Below are positions 34,196 to 43,892 of a stretch of DNA of 64,000 nucleotides, one piece after another. The notes below the pieces were generated by a model, which was not told the origin of the DNA, did no database searches, and saw only the letters and a program-made list of their open reading frames with translations. Position numbers and translations under genes: made by a program. Each line of letters begins with the position of its first letter. Position 1 is the first letter of the stretch. This stretch comes from Candidatus Pelagibacterales bacterium (GTDB lineage Bacteria; Pseudomonadota; Alphaproteobacteria; TMED109). The stretch lies in assembly GCA_002715505.1 (NCBI GenBank), contig PAZF01000021.1:1-64000 (forward strand), written 5' to 3'.

Positions 34196-34219
34196 TCATC
34201 TAAGAATTTAGTGTATATT
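34192..34219 (+). promoter_or_regulatory. probable gltA promoter giving a leaderless mRNA
   Basis: TTGATC (34192-34197) overlaps the gltX stop codon; 16 nt later comes TATATT (34214-34219), then six bases and ATG 34226. The layout (16-nt spacer, six bases from -10 to start codon, no Shine-Dalgarno) is identical to the pdhA promoter. The -35 matches consensus in four of six positions. Confidence 0.5.
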
Positions 34220-34225
34220 TCTTCT

Positions 34226-35506
34226 ATGAATGATAATAAAAACAATATTTTTGCAAAACTACAATTACCTAATGGTAAGTCTATAAAACTACCAATATTA
34301 GAAGGCACTGTTGGCCCTCAAGTAATTGATATCTCATCTTTATATAAAGAAACTGGAATGTTTACTTATGACCCTGGTTTTACCTCTACAGGAAGTTGTG
34401 AGTCAAAAATTACTTACATAGATGGAGAGAAAGGTATGCTTCTACATAGAGGTTATGAAATTGAATATCTTGCTACTAACAGCAGTTACTTAGAAACAGC
34501 TTATCTTCTTCTTTACGGTAATCTTCCTGATAAACAAAAGAAAGAAGATTTTATTAATGCCATAACAACTCATACTATGTTAAACGAACAAATATCAAAC
34601 TTTTATAAGGGATTTAGAGATAACGCTCATCCTATGGCTATCTTATGCGGTGTTGTAGGAGCAATGTCAGCTTTTTATCATGATAGCACCAATATTGAAA
34701 ATAAAGAAGAAAGAAGGATTGCCTCTTACAGACTCATAGCTAAAATGCCTACTATAGCAGCAATGGCTTATAAATTTTCTATAGGTCAACCATTTGTTTA
34801 TCCAAGTAACAAATTAAATTATTCAGAAAATTTTTTAAATATGTTATTTTCAGTTCCAGCCGAAGAATATCAAATAAACAGAGTTTTTGCAGATGCGTTA
34901 GATAAAATATTAATTTTGCATGCAGATCATGAACAAAATGCTTCAACTTCAACTGTTAGATTAGCTGGATCTTCTGGTGCAAATCCTTTTGCTTGTATTT
35001 CTGCAGGAATAGCCTCTCTATGGGGCCCATCACATGGTGGTGCTAATGAGGCAGTAATAAAAATGTTAAATGAAATTGAAAATGTTAAAAACATTAAACA
35101 ATATGTAGAAAAAGCTAAAGATAAAAACGATCCATTTAGATTAATGGGTTTTGGACACAGAGTCTATAAAAACTATGATCCAAGAGCTAAAGTACTACAA
35201 AAAATAGCCGAAAATGTTTTAAAGGAAGAACATAAGCTAGAAAATAAATTATTTGATTTGGCAAAGGAATTAGAAAATATTGCTTTGCATGATTCATATT
35301 TTGTTGAAAAAAAACTATATCCTAATATTGACTTTTATTCTGGAATAATTTTAAAAGCTATGGGATTTCCTATATCATTGTTTACTGTTATTTTTGCCGT
35401 TGCTCGTACAGTAGGATGGATATCACACTGGAATGAAATGATAGAAGACAAAACTTCTAAGATAGGTCGTCCTAGACAATTATACATAGGGGAAAAACCT
35501 AGATAG
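34226..35506 (+). CDS. gltA: citrate synthase
   Basis: Citrate synthase starts the citrate cycle from acetyl-CoA and oxaloacetate. From ATG 34226 it has 426 residues, the length of the type II hexameric enzymes. Motifs are [20 protein letters not shown] near the N-terminus, [14 protein letters not shown], the active-site His in [27 protein letters not shown] with the second His, and the catalytic Asp in [13 protein letters not shown] at 34211 could add five residues but lies inside the likely -10, so 34226 is preferred. The gene ends only 4 bp from the convergent lpxB stop. It uses the acetyl-CoA made by the pdh operon, whose promoter has the same geometry. Confidence 0.95.
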   Translation: MNDNKNNIFAKLQLPNGKSIKLPILEGTVGPQVIDISSLYKETGMFTYDPGFTSTGSCESKITYIDGEKGMLLHRGYEIEYLATNSSYLETAYLLLYGNLPDKQKKEDFINAITTHTMLNEQISNFYKGFRDNAHPMAILCGVVGAMSAFYHDSTNIENKEERRIASYRLIAKMPTIAAMAYKFSIGQPFVYPSNKLNYSENFLNMLFSVPAEEYQINRVFADALDKILILHADHEQNASTSTVRLAGSSGANPFACISAGIASLWGPSHGGANEAVIKMLNEIENVKNIKQYVEKAKDKNDPFRLMGFGHRVYKNYDPRAKVLQKIAENVLKEEHKLENKLFDLAKELENIALHDSYFVEKKLYPNIDFYSGIILKAMGFPISLFTVIFAVARTVGWISHWNEMIEDKTSKIGRPRQLYIGEKPR

Positions 35507-35510
35507 ATTG

Positions 35511-36659
35511 CTATGAAATTAAGTCTAAAATAGTTTTGATAGCAACAGATTTACGACTTTTACTTTTAAAATCTAATAAACCTATAAGCTTTTCAAACAT
35601 CATAATTTGCTTGTCTCTGATTTTTTGGTTATTTATTAAATTATTAAATTCGATATTAAAATTTTTATAACAAAAGTCTCTTTGGATAAGCTCAATAATA
35701 ATTCTTTTATTTAAAATAATATTAGGTAAAGAAATATACTTTACCCTTACTAATCTCTTTATTAAAAAAAATGAGAGGAAATTTAATCTGTAAACTACTA
35801 TTAATGGTATTTTACATAATGCTAATTCTAGGCTTATTGTACCAGAAACAGCAATTGCATAATCTGAATATTTAAAAGCATAATTTTTATATTTGCTTGA
35901 GGATAAGACGTGAATATTTAAGATATGTAAATACTTGTTTACTTTACTTTCAACTAATTCTTTATACCTATCAATAGAAATAATTATAAAGGTATATTTT
36001 TTTGAATAATCATTCATAGTTAAATACAATAGTATTTGATCTAAATGTCTTAAAATTTCATTTTTTCTACTACCCGGAAATATAGATATAATTTTATTTT
36101 TAAAATTTATGAGTTTTTTTGTACTTTTAACTTCAAAATTAGTTTTTTCTAGAAATGGATGTCCTATAAATTTTGTTTTAATTCCATAAGGTATAAAATA
36201 TTTTTTTTCAAATGGAAATAGTACAAATAAATTATCGACAAAGTAAGATATTTTTTTTGCTCTACTTGGTTTCCAAGCCCATACAGTAGGAGCTACTATA
36301 TGCAGTGTTTTAAGAGAAGGGTTTATATTTCTCACTTTTTTTAAAACTCTGAAACAAAAATCAGGGGAGTCGACAGTTATTATAAGGTCAGGGCTAATCT
36401 TTAAAATATGTTTAACTGTTTTATTTATAAGAAATAATATTTTTGGTACTTTAGGAATAATCTCTATTAAACCCATAATTGATAATTCAGTAAAAGGAAA
36501 CAAACTTTTGAGGCCAAATTTTTTTAGTTTACTGCCTCCAATTCCATATAATTTAAAGTTTGAATATTCCTTAAGAGAGGAAACAATAGAAGTTGCTATA
36601 TTTTCTCCTGACTCCTCTCCTACAATTATATAAATTTTCTTATTTGGGCTAAACTGCAT
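35511..36659 (-). CDS. lpxB: lipid-A-disaccharide synthase
   Basis: LpxB joins UDP-2,3-diacylglucosamine and lipid X into the lipid A disaccharide at the inner membrane. The 382-residue glycosyltransferase has IIVGEESGENIATSIVSSLK (11-30), the GIGGSKLKKFGLKSLFPF stretch, ITVDSPDFCFRV, APTVWAWKPSRAKKI, the UDP-binding FPGSRKNEI, and SGTISLELALCKIPLIVVYR. It is the last gene of the long leftward block and overlaps lpxI by 11 nt, the enzyme that makes its substrate lipid X. Confidence 0.95.
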   Translation of the reverse strand: MQFSPNKKIYIIVGEESGENIATSIVSSLKEYSNFKLYGIGGSKLKKFGLKSLFPFTELSIMGLIEIIPKVPKILFLINKTVKHILKISPDLIITVDSPDFCFRVLKKVRNINPSLKTLHIVAPTVWAWKPSRAKKISYFVDNLFVLFPFEKKYFIPYGIKTKFIGHPFLEKTNFEVKSTKKLINFKNKIISIFPGSRKNEILRHLDQILLYLTMNDYSKKYTFIIISIDRYKELVESKVNKYLHILNIHVLSSSKYKNYAFKYSDYAIAVSGTISLELALCKIPLIVVYRLNFLSFFLIKRLVRVKYISLPNIILNKRIIIELIQRDFCYKNFNIEFNNLINNQKIRDKQIMMFEKLIGLLDFKSKSRKSVAIKTILDLIS

Positions 36660-37464
36660 AAAATAATAGCTTATATTTTTTTATAATTCTAAAGGTAAGA
36701 ACTGGATTTTCAATTAAAGTTTTTTTGCTTTCCACAATGAGTCCTTGAATGTTAGATTTAACCATATTTTCAATTGTTGAAGGACCTATTGTAGGTAAAT
36801 CAATATTTAAGTCTTGATTAGGCTTAGATACCTTTACTAAGTAAGCAGATTCTTTAATATTAAGAGTTTTAAATTTCTTAATTAGAAAATCAGTTCCTTT
36901 TCTATCTTCTGCTAATAATATTTTATCCTTAGAAATTATAACAGCCTGACCTAAATCTTTTTTTCCAAACTTCTTTGCTAATAAGAAGTATTCATTAATT
37001 TTTCTGCTAGTAAGGTTTTGTTTAAATTTTGATAAATTATTATATTTTTTATTACATAAATTATCTTTCAGAAAAACTCTTGGATCAATAATATCTATTT
37101 TTTTTTTTAAAAAAATATTAATAATTTTATTAATTAATTTTCCATCTCCTTTATTATAAAAAAAAATTAGCTTAATTAGGTAATATAGAGTTATTAAATT
37201 AGGCCTAATCTTGAAAAATTTTTTTTTTTCAACTTTGCCCAAAAAAACTACCTGCCTTATTTTATTTTTATATAGGTATTTGAAAATATTTCCTATGCAA
37301 TCATAGCTAATTACTAAATCTGGCTGACCAAATTCTTTATTGAAATTATTGTCTATAGAGATAATAAAAAAGTTTATTTTTTTTTTTTTACACTGCTCAA
37401 TTAAAACTTTAGTTAATAAGCCTCCTCCTAGGATTAGGCCTAAAGGTTTATTTTTATGATACAT
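36649..37464 (-). CDS. lpxI: UDP-2,3-diacylglucosamine pyrophosphatase LpxI
   Basis: LpxI hydrolyses UDP-2,3-diacylglucosamine to lipid X and UMP; it is the unrelated replacement of LpxH found in Alphaproteobacteria. The 271-residue protein has the LpxI layout. The N-terminal domain has GLILGGGLLTKVLIEQCK and VVFLGKVEKKKFF; the C-terminal part has AEDRKGTDFLIKKF, LVKVSKPNQDLNIDLPTIGP and the ending IVESKKTLIENPVL. It sits between lpxA and lpxB with 11-nt overlaps on both sides, the conserved alphaproteobacterial order. Confidence 0.93.
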   Translation of the reverse strand: MYHKNKPLGLILGGGLLTKVLIEQCKKKKINFFIISIDNNFNKEFGQPDLVISYDCIGNIFKYLYKNKIRQVVFLGKVEKKKFFKIRPNLITLYYLIKLIFFYNKGDGKLINKIINIFLKKKIDIIDPRVFLKDNLCNKKYNNLSKFKQNLTSRKINEYFLLAKKFGKKDLGQAVIISKDKILLAEDRKGTDFLIKKFKTLNIKESAYLVKVSKPNQDLNIDLPTIGPSTIENMVKSNIQGLIVESKKTLIENPVLTFRIIKKYKLLFYAV

Positions 37465-38260
37465 TTTTTGGCTTACAGATAGATCTTGACTTTTCTTTAG
37501 TTAAAAACTCGACTATTTCCATGACAGGTTCATTCTTACTAAAATCTTCAGAAACTTCCTTAATTCTTTCAGATATAGTACCTTCATTGCTAACAAAGAG
37601 AACTCCATATGCTTTTTTTAAATCTTGTATGATGCTTTTACTAAAGCCTCTTCTTTTTAAACCAATGATATTTAAGCCAGATAAAAATGCTCGATTGCCT
37701 ACTACAGTACCGTAAGGTATTACATCACTATCAATCCCTGACATGGCGCCAATCATAGAGTGTTTTCCTATTCTACAAAATTGATGAATTCCAGATAAAG
37801 CACCAATTATAGCAAAGTCATCTATTATTACATGCCCTGCTAGTGAGGCATTATTTACTAATATTACGTTGTTTCCTATGATACAGTCATGGGCAATATG
37901 ACAATTAATCATAAACAGACAATTATCTCCTATAGAGGTAATTAAGCCACCTCCATTAGTTCCAGGATTTACAGTAACATACTCTCTAAAAGTATTATTA
38001 TTTCCTATTTCCAGCGTAGATTTTTCCCCATTATATTTTAAATCTTGAGGGTCAGTTCCTATTGAAGAATATGGATAAAAATTACATTTTTTACCTATTT
38101 TAGTGTTACCATCTATATAAACATTTGCGATAAACTTACACCCATCTCCTATTTCTACATTGTCGTTTACAATACAATAAGGACCAATATAAATATTATT
38201 ACCCAGTTTTGCTTTTGGCGATACAATAGCAGTTGCGTGAATATTATTCATCCTAATCAA
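37454..38260 (-). CDS. lpxA: UDP-N-acetylglucosamine acyltransferase LpxA
   Basis: LpxA adds the first 3-hydroxyacyl chain to UDP-GlcNAc. The 268-residue protein is a left-handed beta helix of hexapeptide repeats (from IHATAIVSPKAKLGNNIYIG through about residue 180) with a helical C-terminal domain. The catalytic histidine is in MINCHIAHDCIIGNN near residue 120, and GAMSGIDSDVIPYG and GNRAFLSGLNIIGLKRRGF are family signatures. It overlaps fabZ by 8 nt and lpxI by 11 nt. Confidence 0.96.
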   Translation of the reverse strand: MIRMNNIHATAIVSPKAKLGNNIYIGPYCIVNDNVEIGDGCKFIANVYIDGNTKIGKKCNFYPYSSIGTDPQDLKYNGEKSTLEIGNNNTFREYVTVNPGTNGGGLITSIGDNCLFMINCHIAHDCIIGNNVILVNNASLAGHVIIDDFAIIGALSGIHQFCRIGKHSMIGAMSGIDSDVIPYGTVVGNRAFLSGLNIIGLKRRGFSKSIIQDLKKAYGVLFVSNEGTISERIKEVSEDFSKNEPVMEIVEFLTKEKSRSICKPKNVS

Positions 38261-38693
38261 CTATCATTGCTGTAATAGAAGCATCAGATACAATTTCATC
38301 ATCAACTTTTGCACAACAATCAAATTTCCACACTGATCTTCTAGCATGCTTTTTTCTTACTTCTATTAATAGTTGATCGCCTGGTGTTACTAATTTCCTA
38401 AATCTAGCTTTTTCAATGCTCATAAAGTAAACTAATTTACCTTTGGCTTTTTCTCCAAAAGAGCTTACAACAAGTGCACCTGAAGTCTGAGCCATACATT
38501 CAACTATTAAAACGCCAGGCATGACTTTCTGTTTTGGAAAATGGCCTAAGAAAAAGGGTTCATTAATAGTCACATTTTTTAAGCCTATGGCAAATTCGTC
38601 TTTCTCAACCTTTAATAACCTGTCTATTAATAAAAAAGGATACCTGTGTGGCATCATTTCTAAGATACTTTCTATATTTAATATTTTAGTCAT
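38253..38693 (-). CDS. fabZ: 3-hydroxyacyl-[acyl-carrier-protein] dehydratase FabZ
   Basis: FabZ dehydrates 3-hydroxyacyl-ACP in fatty-acid elongation and so competes with LpxA and LpxD for hydroxyacyl chains. The 146-residue hot-dog protein has [15 protein letters not shown] (13-27) and the catalytic helix region [20 protein letters not shown] (49-68) with the conserved His and Glu. It overlaps lpxD by 8 nt and lpxA by 8 nt. Confidence 0.96.
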   Translation of the reverse strand: MTKILNIESILEMMPHRYPFLLIDRLLKVEKDEFAIGLKNVTINEPFFLGHFPKQKVMPGVLIVECMAQTSGALVVSSFGEKAKGKLVYFMSIEKARFRKLVTPGDQLLIEVRKKHARRSVWKFDCCAKVDDEIVSDASITAMIVD

Positions 38694-39693
38694 TTTTTTC
38701 TACCATTTTATTTAATAAAACAGTTTTTTTTAAATAAGAACTTAATTTTATTGCAGGGGTTCCGCTAATAGAACTATTATCTTTAACATTTTTTGTAACG
38801 CCTGCCTGTGCTCCAATTTTTACATTATTTCCTATTTTCAAATGCCCTGCTATACCAGTTTGTCCACCAATCATAACATTATTTCCTACATATGTACTAC
38901 CTGCTATACCTGTTTGCCCTGCTATGACAGTATTTTTTCCTATAACTACATTGTGAGCTATATGAACTAAATTATCAATTTTAACACCATTTTTTATTTC
39001 AGTATGGTTTAATGATCCTTTATCAATAGTGCAATTTGATCCAATTTCTACATTATCTCCTATTTTTACAATTCCAATTTGAGGAATTTTAATAAACTCA
39101 CCATCTAAAGGTGCAAAGCCAAAACCATCCCCTCCTATAATAGTACCTGCATGAACTATGGTATTATTACCAATTATAGCGTTAGATATATTTACATTAT
39201 TTGAAATTAAGCAATTTTTGCCCAAAATAACATTTGGTCCTATAATACTGAAACTTTTAACTACAGTTCCAGACTTAATATGAACATTATTTTCTACAAT
39301 GGCTTTATTAGATATTAATGCATCTTTATCTATTACATTATTACTCTCCATCCTATTAGAGTGATAATTATTACTTTTATAAGGATAAAACTTTTGCAAG
39401 GCTTTTGCATAACTAGCATAAGCATTATCTGATTTAAGAAGTATAGCTTTAGTATTATTAAGTCTATCTGAGATCTTAGAAGGAACTATAATTGCACTAG
39501 CATTACAATTATCTAGGCTATTAAGATATTTTAAATTATCTAAAAAAGATAATTCGCCTTTTTTTGCTAAATTTAGAGAGGAAACGTTATATATTGAAAT
39601 ATTTTTATTGCCAATATAACTACAATTTGTTTCTTCAGAAATTTCCTTCAAACTAAAAGGTCCTTTTGGTTTTGGTATAATATTAATTATCAC
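38686..39693 (-). CDS. lpxD: UDP-3-O-(3-hydroxyacyl)glucosamine N-acyltransferase LpxD
   Basis: LpxD adds the N-linked hydroxyacyl chain in lipid A synthesis. The 335-residue protein has the N-terminal uridine-binding domain (about 1-100, [13 protein letters not shown]), then a long hexapeptide beta helix with the catalytic histidine in [13 protein letters not shown] (about 245) and the signatures GDGFGFAP and [10 protein letters not shown]. It overlaps skp by 11 nt and fabZ by 8 nt, in the conserved bamA-skp-lpxD-fabZ-lpxA order. Confidence 0.95.
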   Translation of the reverse strand: MIINIIPKPKGPFSLKEISEETNCSYIGNKNISIYNVSSLNLAKKGELSFLDNLKYLNSLDNCNASAIIVPSKISDRLNNTKAILLKSDNAYASYAKALQKFYPYKSNNYHSNRMESNNVIDKDALISNKAIVENNVHIKSGTVVKSFSIIGPNVILGKNCLISNNVNISNAIIGNNTIVHAGTIIGGDGFGFAPLDGEFIKIPQIGIVKIGDNVEIGSNCTIDKGSLNHTEIKNGVKIDNLVHIAHNVVIGKNTVIAGQTGIAGSTYVGNNVMIGGQTGIAGHLKIGNNVKIGAQAGVTKNVKDNSSISGTPAIKLSSYLKKTVLLNKMVEKND

Positions 39694-40321
39694 CTTCCCT
39701 TTCTTTGTTTCTTTCTATATTTATTTTTGGCAAGCTTTTATTAACTTTATCAGTAACTAAATCAGAAATATTTACTACATCAGCAGTAATAACTGTAGTA
39801 GAAGCATCAAAAACTACTAAATATCCTTCTTTTGAGGCAATTTCTTTTAAATGTTTAACTGCTTCAGCTTGAATAATTTGCATACCTCTAGCCATAGTTG
39901 ACTCTAATTCTCTTCTAATATTTTGTACTTTAGATTGTACCTTATTAACCTTTACTTTAAACGCTTGTTCCTTGGTTTTAAATTCATTTTCTGCCAAAAC
40001 TGATTTTTGAGCTTTAAGGTTTTCTTGTTCTTTCTTTAGAACGTCTTCCTCACTTTTTATTTGCTCTTTGAAATTGTCTTCTAATTTTTTTACTTCTTTT
40101 TGTAAAGTTGCCATAGCTGTAGATTTTGATAGCACTTTTTGCATATCTATTACAGCTGCAGGAAAATTCTTCTTTAGTTCTTTAACATTTAATGATTTTT
40201 TATTTTTTTCGTCTGAAATAGTTGAAGTAGTGAAAGAAAATAATATTAGGATAAATAATAATAATTTAATACTATTAAAAAAGTGACCCGACATTAAAGC
40301 TAAAAGTTTCAGTTTTATCAT
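39683..40321 (-). CDS. skp: periplasmic chaperone Skp (OmpH family)
   Basis: Skp-type trimers hold unfolded outer-membrane proteins in the periplasm before BamA inserts them. The 212-residue protein has an N-terminal signal peptide (hydrophobic about 17-34), the [16 protein letters not shown] strand typical of the OmpH family, a long charged coiled coil (about 70-165) and the returning strands ([14 protein letters not shown]). The start at 40321 has a good AAGGA site with 6-nt spacing, so it begins 47 nt inside the end of bamA; a later ATG at 40294 has no such site. Confidence 0.87.
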   Translation of the reverse strand: MIKLKLLALMSGHFFNSIKLLLFILILFSFTTSTISDEKNKKSLNVKELKKNFPAAVIDMQKVLSKSTAMATLQKEVKKLEDNFKEQIKSEEDVLKKEQENLKAQKSVLAENEFKTKEQAFKVKVNKVQSKVQNIRRELESTMARGMQIIQAEAVKHLKEIASKEGYLVVFDASTTVITADVVNISDLVTDKVNKSLPKINIERNKEREGDN

Positions 40322-42518
40322 GTGTTTCCTTTAAAATTGGTATTGTGTAGTCTAACCTAATAGGCCCAAAGGGTGATTGCCAAAGAACCCCTGCTCCTGC
40401 AGTTAGTCTAATACTTCCATCATCATAATAATTACTAGTATTTGTGTCAATCCTTGTTAGTGTGCCTGCTGTAGAAAACAATCTGCCTCTTATTCCTAAT
40501 TCTTTAGGCAATCCTAATCCAAATTTTAATTGAGGGGTTATTGTATAATAAATATTTCCCCCTAATGAGTCATCAGTGTCTTTATCCCTAGGACCTAAAC
40601 CTGCATTTTGAAACCCTACAAATGAATTACCACCCAAATAAAATCTATCTGATATATCAATATTTTGACTTAATCCTAAAATATATCCTATTTGCCCAGA
40701 TAGGGCCGCTACTGCTTTTTCGTTCCATATTTCATTATAAATTGAACCTCTAAAAGTTGTTTTGAAGTATCTCTTGTCACCCCCTAATCCGGCAAAAGAC
40801 AATCTATTTGAAGCCGCCCACCCATCTTTAGGATCAATTCTATTGTTGGTCTTATCAATAGCGTTTCCAAAAGTAAAAACAGATAAAACACTCTCTCCTG
40901 AAATAGATTTTATAGATGCAGCAGCTGCATCCTCAGCAATAATATTTCTGCTTTCTACCCTATATCCTAAGCTCTGTGATCCAAATTCACCAACATTATA
41001 TGATATACTAGCTTCAGCTCCATCTCTTTCGTTATCGTAGTTACTTTCTGGAAATTCTTGTACGGTAGTAAAAAGATTTGTTGTTAAAGATGAGCTTCTA
41101 TCTAAGAAAAATGGTTCGGTGAATGAAAAATCTGCTCTATTTTCTCTTTGACCAGCAATAAGATTTAATCGTAATTTTTGACTTTTTCCTAATAAATTAT
41201 TCTCACTAATGCCTATATTTGCAGTTGCTCCAACTGCAGAAGAAAATCCACCACCTAATACTAAACTACCAGTACTCTGTTCTTTTACTTTTACATTTAG
41301 GTCGACTGTATTTTGCTGCTCAAAATTATCGCTTACTTCTATATCTGCATATGAAAAATGGCCTAGGTTGGTAACTAGAGTTCTAGATCTGTTTATCAGG
41401 TTTCTATTATATGGATCACCTTCTGCCAATCTAATGGTCCTTCTTATAACTTTATCTAGGGTCCTAGTATTTCCTGATATAATAATTTTATTTATATATT
41501 TTTTTTGCCCTGGCTTTATTATAAATTTTACATCTATAATATTATTTTTCTTTCTATCTAACTTTGGGATAATATTTATAAATGGTGAGCCTGAGTCAAT
41601 TAAACTCTCTGTAAGCTTAGTAATATTCTCATCAACTCTGGTTGCACTATACCAATTATTTTTTTTAATATTTATAGACTTTAAAATGTCTGATTTATTA
41701 TAGTTTTTAATTTCAATATCAACATTTACATTTCCAAATTTGTAGCGATCCCCTTCATTCACTACAAAAGTTATATAAAATTTATCTTTTTTATTACTAA
41801 TTTCTCCTACTGCTAAACTAACTTCTGCATCAACAAAACCCTGATCAGCATAAAACTTTTTTAAATTTTCTTTATCAAAATTTAATAAATCTGGATCATA
41901 TTTACCGCCAGCCGTCAAAATTTTCCACCATCTTGCTTCACTAGTAGTTATTTCTCTTTTAAGTCTAGAATCAGAATAGTACCGATTACCAAGAAACTTT
42001 ATACTATCTATTTTGGATAAAGGTCCTTCTGTGATTTCAAATACAATATCTACTCTATTTTGTTTTAGATAAATTACTTTAGGTTCAACTATTGCTGCAT
42101 ACCTTCCACTAGCTCTATAAAGAGCGAGTATTCTTTGTAAATTATTTTGAATTTTATTTTTAGTAAATACATCCCTAATTTTTAAGGAAATTTCTGGAAA
42201 TATATCCTCATCCTCTAGCCTTTTATTTCCTTCTAAAGCAATTCTATTAATTATTGGATTTTCTTTAACAATAATTGTAAGTTTACTATCTTCTAGTTTA
42301 AACTTAATTTCAGAGAATAGTTCTGTTGCAAATAGATCTTTAAACAATATATTAAGATCGCTTTTAGGTATTACGGTATTAGAATTTATATTTAAATATG
42401 AAAATATTGTATTATCATCTAGCCTGAGATTCCCTTCAATATCTATTTTATTTATAATATTAGCTATGCTAATTTTAGCATAACTTACAAAAAATATAAT
42501 TAATATAAACTTTAACAT
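40275..42518 (-). CDS. bamA: outer membrane protein assembly factor BamA
   Basis: BamA is the Omp85 protein that inserts beta barrels in the outer membrane. It has a signal peptide (MLKFILIIFFVSYAKISIA), five POTRA domains (about 20-415) and a 16-strand barrel ending in ...NVGSLF with the C-terminal phenylalanine of outer-membrane proteins. In loop 6 the conserved (V/I)RGF motif reads FVGF (in GGNSFVGFQNAGLGPRD), so its near-invariant arginine is valine. ATG 42518 is chosen because it directly starts the signal peptide; a TTG at 42533 overlapping the rseP stop is an alternative. It lies between rseP and skp in the envelope block. Confidence 0.95.
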   Translation of the reverse strand: MLKFILIIFFVSYAKISIANIINKIDIEGNLRLDDNTIFSYLNINSNTVIPKSDLNILFKDLFATELFSEIKFKLEDSKLTIIVKENPIINRIALEGNKRLEDEDIFPEISLKIRDVFTKNKIQNNLQRILALYRASGRYAAIVEPKVIYLKQNRVDIVFEITEGPLSKIDSIKFLGNRYYSDSRLKREITTSEARWWKILTAGGKYDPDLLNFDKENLKKFYADQGFVDAEVSLAVGEISNKKDKFYITFVVNEGDRYKFGNVNVDIEIKNYNKSDILKSINIKKNNWYSATRVDENITKLTESLIDSGSPFINIIPKLDRKKNNIIDVKFIIKPGQKKYINKIIISGNTRTLDKVIRRTIRLAEGDPYNRNLINRSRTLVTNLGHFSYADIEVSDNFEQQNTVDLNVKVKEQSTGSLVLGGGFSSAVGATANIGISENNLLGKSQKLRLNLIAGQRENRADFSFTEPFFLDRSSSLTTNLFTTVQEFPESNYDNERDGAEASISYNVGEFGSQSLGYRVESRNIIAEDAAAASIKSISGESVLSVFTFGNAIDKTNNRIDPKDGWAASNRLSFAGLGGDKRYFKTTFRGSIYNEIWNEKAVAALSGQIGYILGLSQNIDISDRFYLGGNSFVGFQNAGLGPRDKDTDDSLGGNIYYTITPQLKFGLGLPKELGIRGRLFSTAGTLTRIDTNTSNYYDDGSIRLTAGAGVLWQSPFGPIRLDYTIPILKETHDKTETFSFNVGSLF

Positions 42519-42529
42519 TCTTAATATTA

Positions 42530-43891
42530 TCAATTTAAAACTCTACAATAAATATCATTAAAAACTGAAAAAAACATCAGTGAAATAATTATAAATAAGC
42601 CTATAGTTTGAAAATATTTGTAAAAAACTTTAGTCACTTTTTTCTTATTTATAAATTCATACATATATGTAAAAAAATGTCCGCCATCTAGAAGAGGCAA
42701 AGGAAATAGATTTATTAATCCTAAGTTTATTGATATTAAAGCAACTAATGACATAAAAGAAATTAAGTCCTGACTAGCCACATCATTTGATACTTTTGCA
42801 ATTAAGATTGGACCTCCTACTTCACAATGATCCCTTTTACCAAATATAATTTCAGAGAATGCTATTAACGTTTTATAACTTATAGTAAAAAAGTTATTTA
42901 ATGACGCAGCTATTGCTTGTAAAAAATTAATCTTTTTTCTTTCTTTAGAGAAAATAATTCCTATTCTTCCCTTTTCTTTCCCATCTTTTGTTAAAATATT
43001 TTCTGGAATTATATTAATATTTAAATATTTATTATCCCTAATAACTAAAAAATTTAGGTTTTGATTAGCACTTATTTCTATTATTGAAATTACTTCTTCA
43101 ATATCTTTTACTTTTACACTATCAATTTCTAATATTTTATCCTTAGACTTTAAACCTGCTTTATTAGCAGGAGAATCTTCTAAAACTTTTTTTATCAGGG
43201 GGGGAAATATCGGTTTAATGCCAAGATAATTAATTTCTCTCTCACTTCCAATAAATGTATTAATAGTTTTTATTTCAGGATGGACATCCAAGTAATAAAC
43301 TTTATTGTTTCTTTCTATTTGGAAATTAATTTGTTCATAAAGATTATCATCTAAAATATTATAAATATCTTCAAAAGAATTTATTTTTTCTTTGTTTATT
43401 TCTAATATCTTATCATTTTTTAAAAAACCTGCTATTTCTGAAGGACTATTGCTTTCTATATTTCCAATTATTGGAGGCGTATAGTTTTTTCCAAATGCAA
43501 CAAAAATAATAATAAAAAGAATAATGCCTAAAATAAAATTAGCGAATGGTCCAGCCAAAACTATACTAGCTTTTTGTAATGATGTTTTATTCATAAAAAG
43601 ATCCCTGCTATTTTCATCATCTTTATTGCTCTCCTTTTCTGGATACATTTCTCCGGCAAATTTAACATATCCTCCTAAAGGTATTAAGCAAACCTGCCAT
43701 ATGGTTTTTCTGGAATCTTTAAATTTTAAAATAGCAGGGCCAAATCCTACGGAAAACTTGTCTACTTTTACTTTATTAAGTCTAGCCACATAAAAATGAC
43801 CAAATTCATGAATAAATACTATAATAGTAAATACTAGCAAAAACCAAAAAATATATTCAAAGTAAAAAAATAATTGAGTTAATATATCCAT
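42530..43891 (-). CDS. rseP: site-2 metalloprotease RseP
   Basis: RseP is an inner-membrane M50 protease that cuts anti-sigma factors and remnant signal peptides. The 453-residue protein has the zinc motif VFIHEFGHFYVAR near residue 27, GFGPAILKF and GGYVKFAGE, two PDZ domains (about 140-215 and 225-310), and the third metal ligand region NLFPLPLLDGGHF near the C-terminus, with about four membrane segments. It ends next to bamA and starts 1 nt after dxr, the usual gene order in Proteobacteria. Confidence 0.95.
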   Translation of the reverse strand: MDILTQLFFYFEYIFWFLLVFTIIVFIHEFGHFYVARLNKVKVDKFSVGFGPAILKFKDSRKTIWQVCLIPLGGYVKFAGEMYPEKESNKDDENSRDLFMNKTSLQKASIVLAGPFANFILGIILFIIIFVAFGKNYTPPIIGNIESNSPSEIAGFLKNDKILEINKEKINSFEDIYNILDDNLYEQINFQIERNNKVYYLDVHPEIKTINTFIGSEREINYLGIKPIFPPLIKKVLEDSPANKAGLKSKDKILEIDSVKVKDIEEVISIIEISANQNLNFLVIRDNKYLNINIIPENILTKDGKEKGRIGIIFSKERKKINFLQAIAASLNNFFTISYKTLIAFSEIIFGKRDHCEVGGPILIAKVSNDVASQDLISFMSLVALISINLGLINLFPLPLLDGGHFFTYMYEFINKKKVTKVFYKYFQTIGLFIIISLMFFSVFNDIYCRVLN

Positions 43892-43892
43892 T

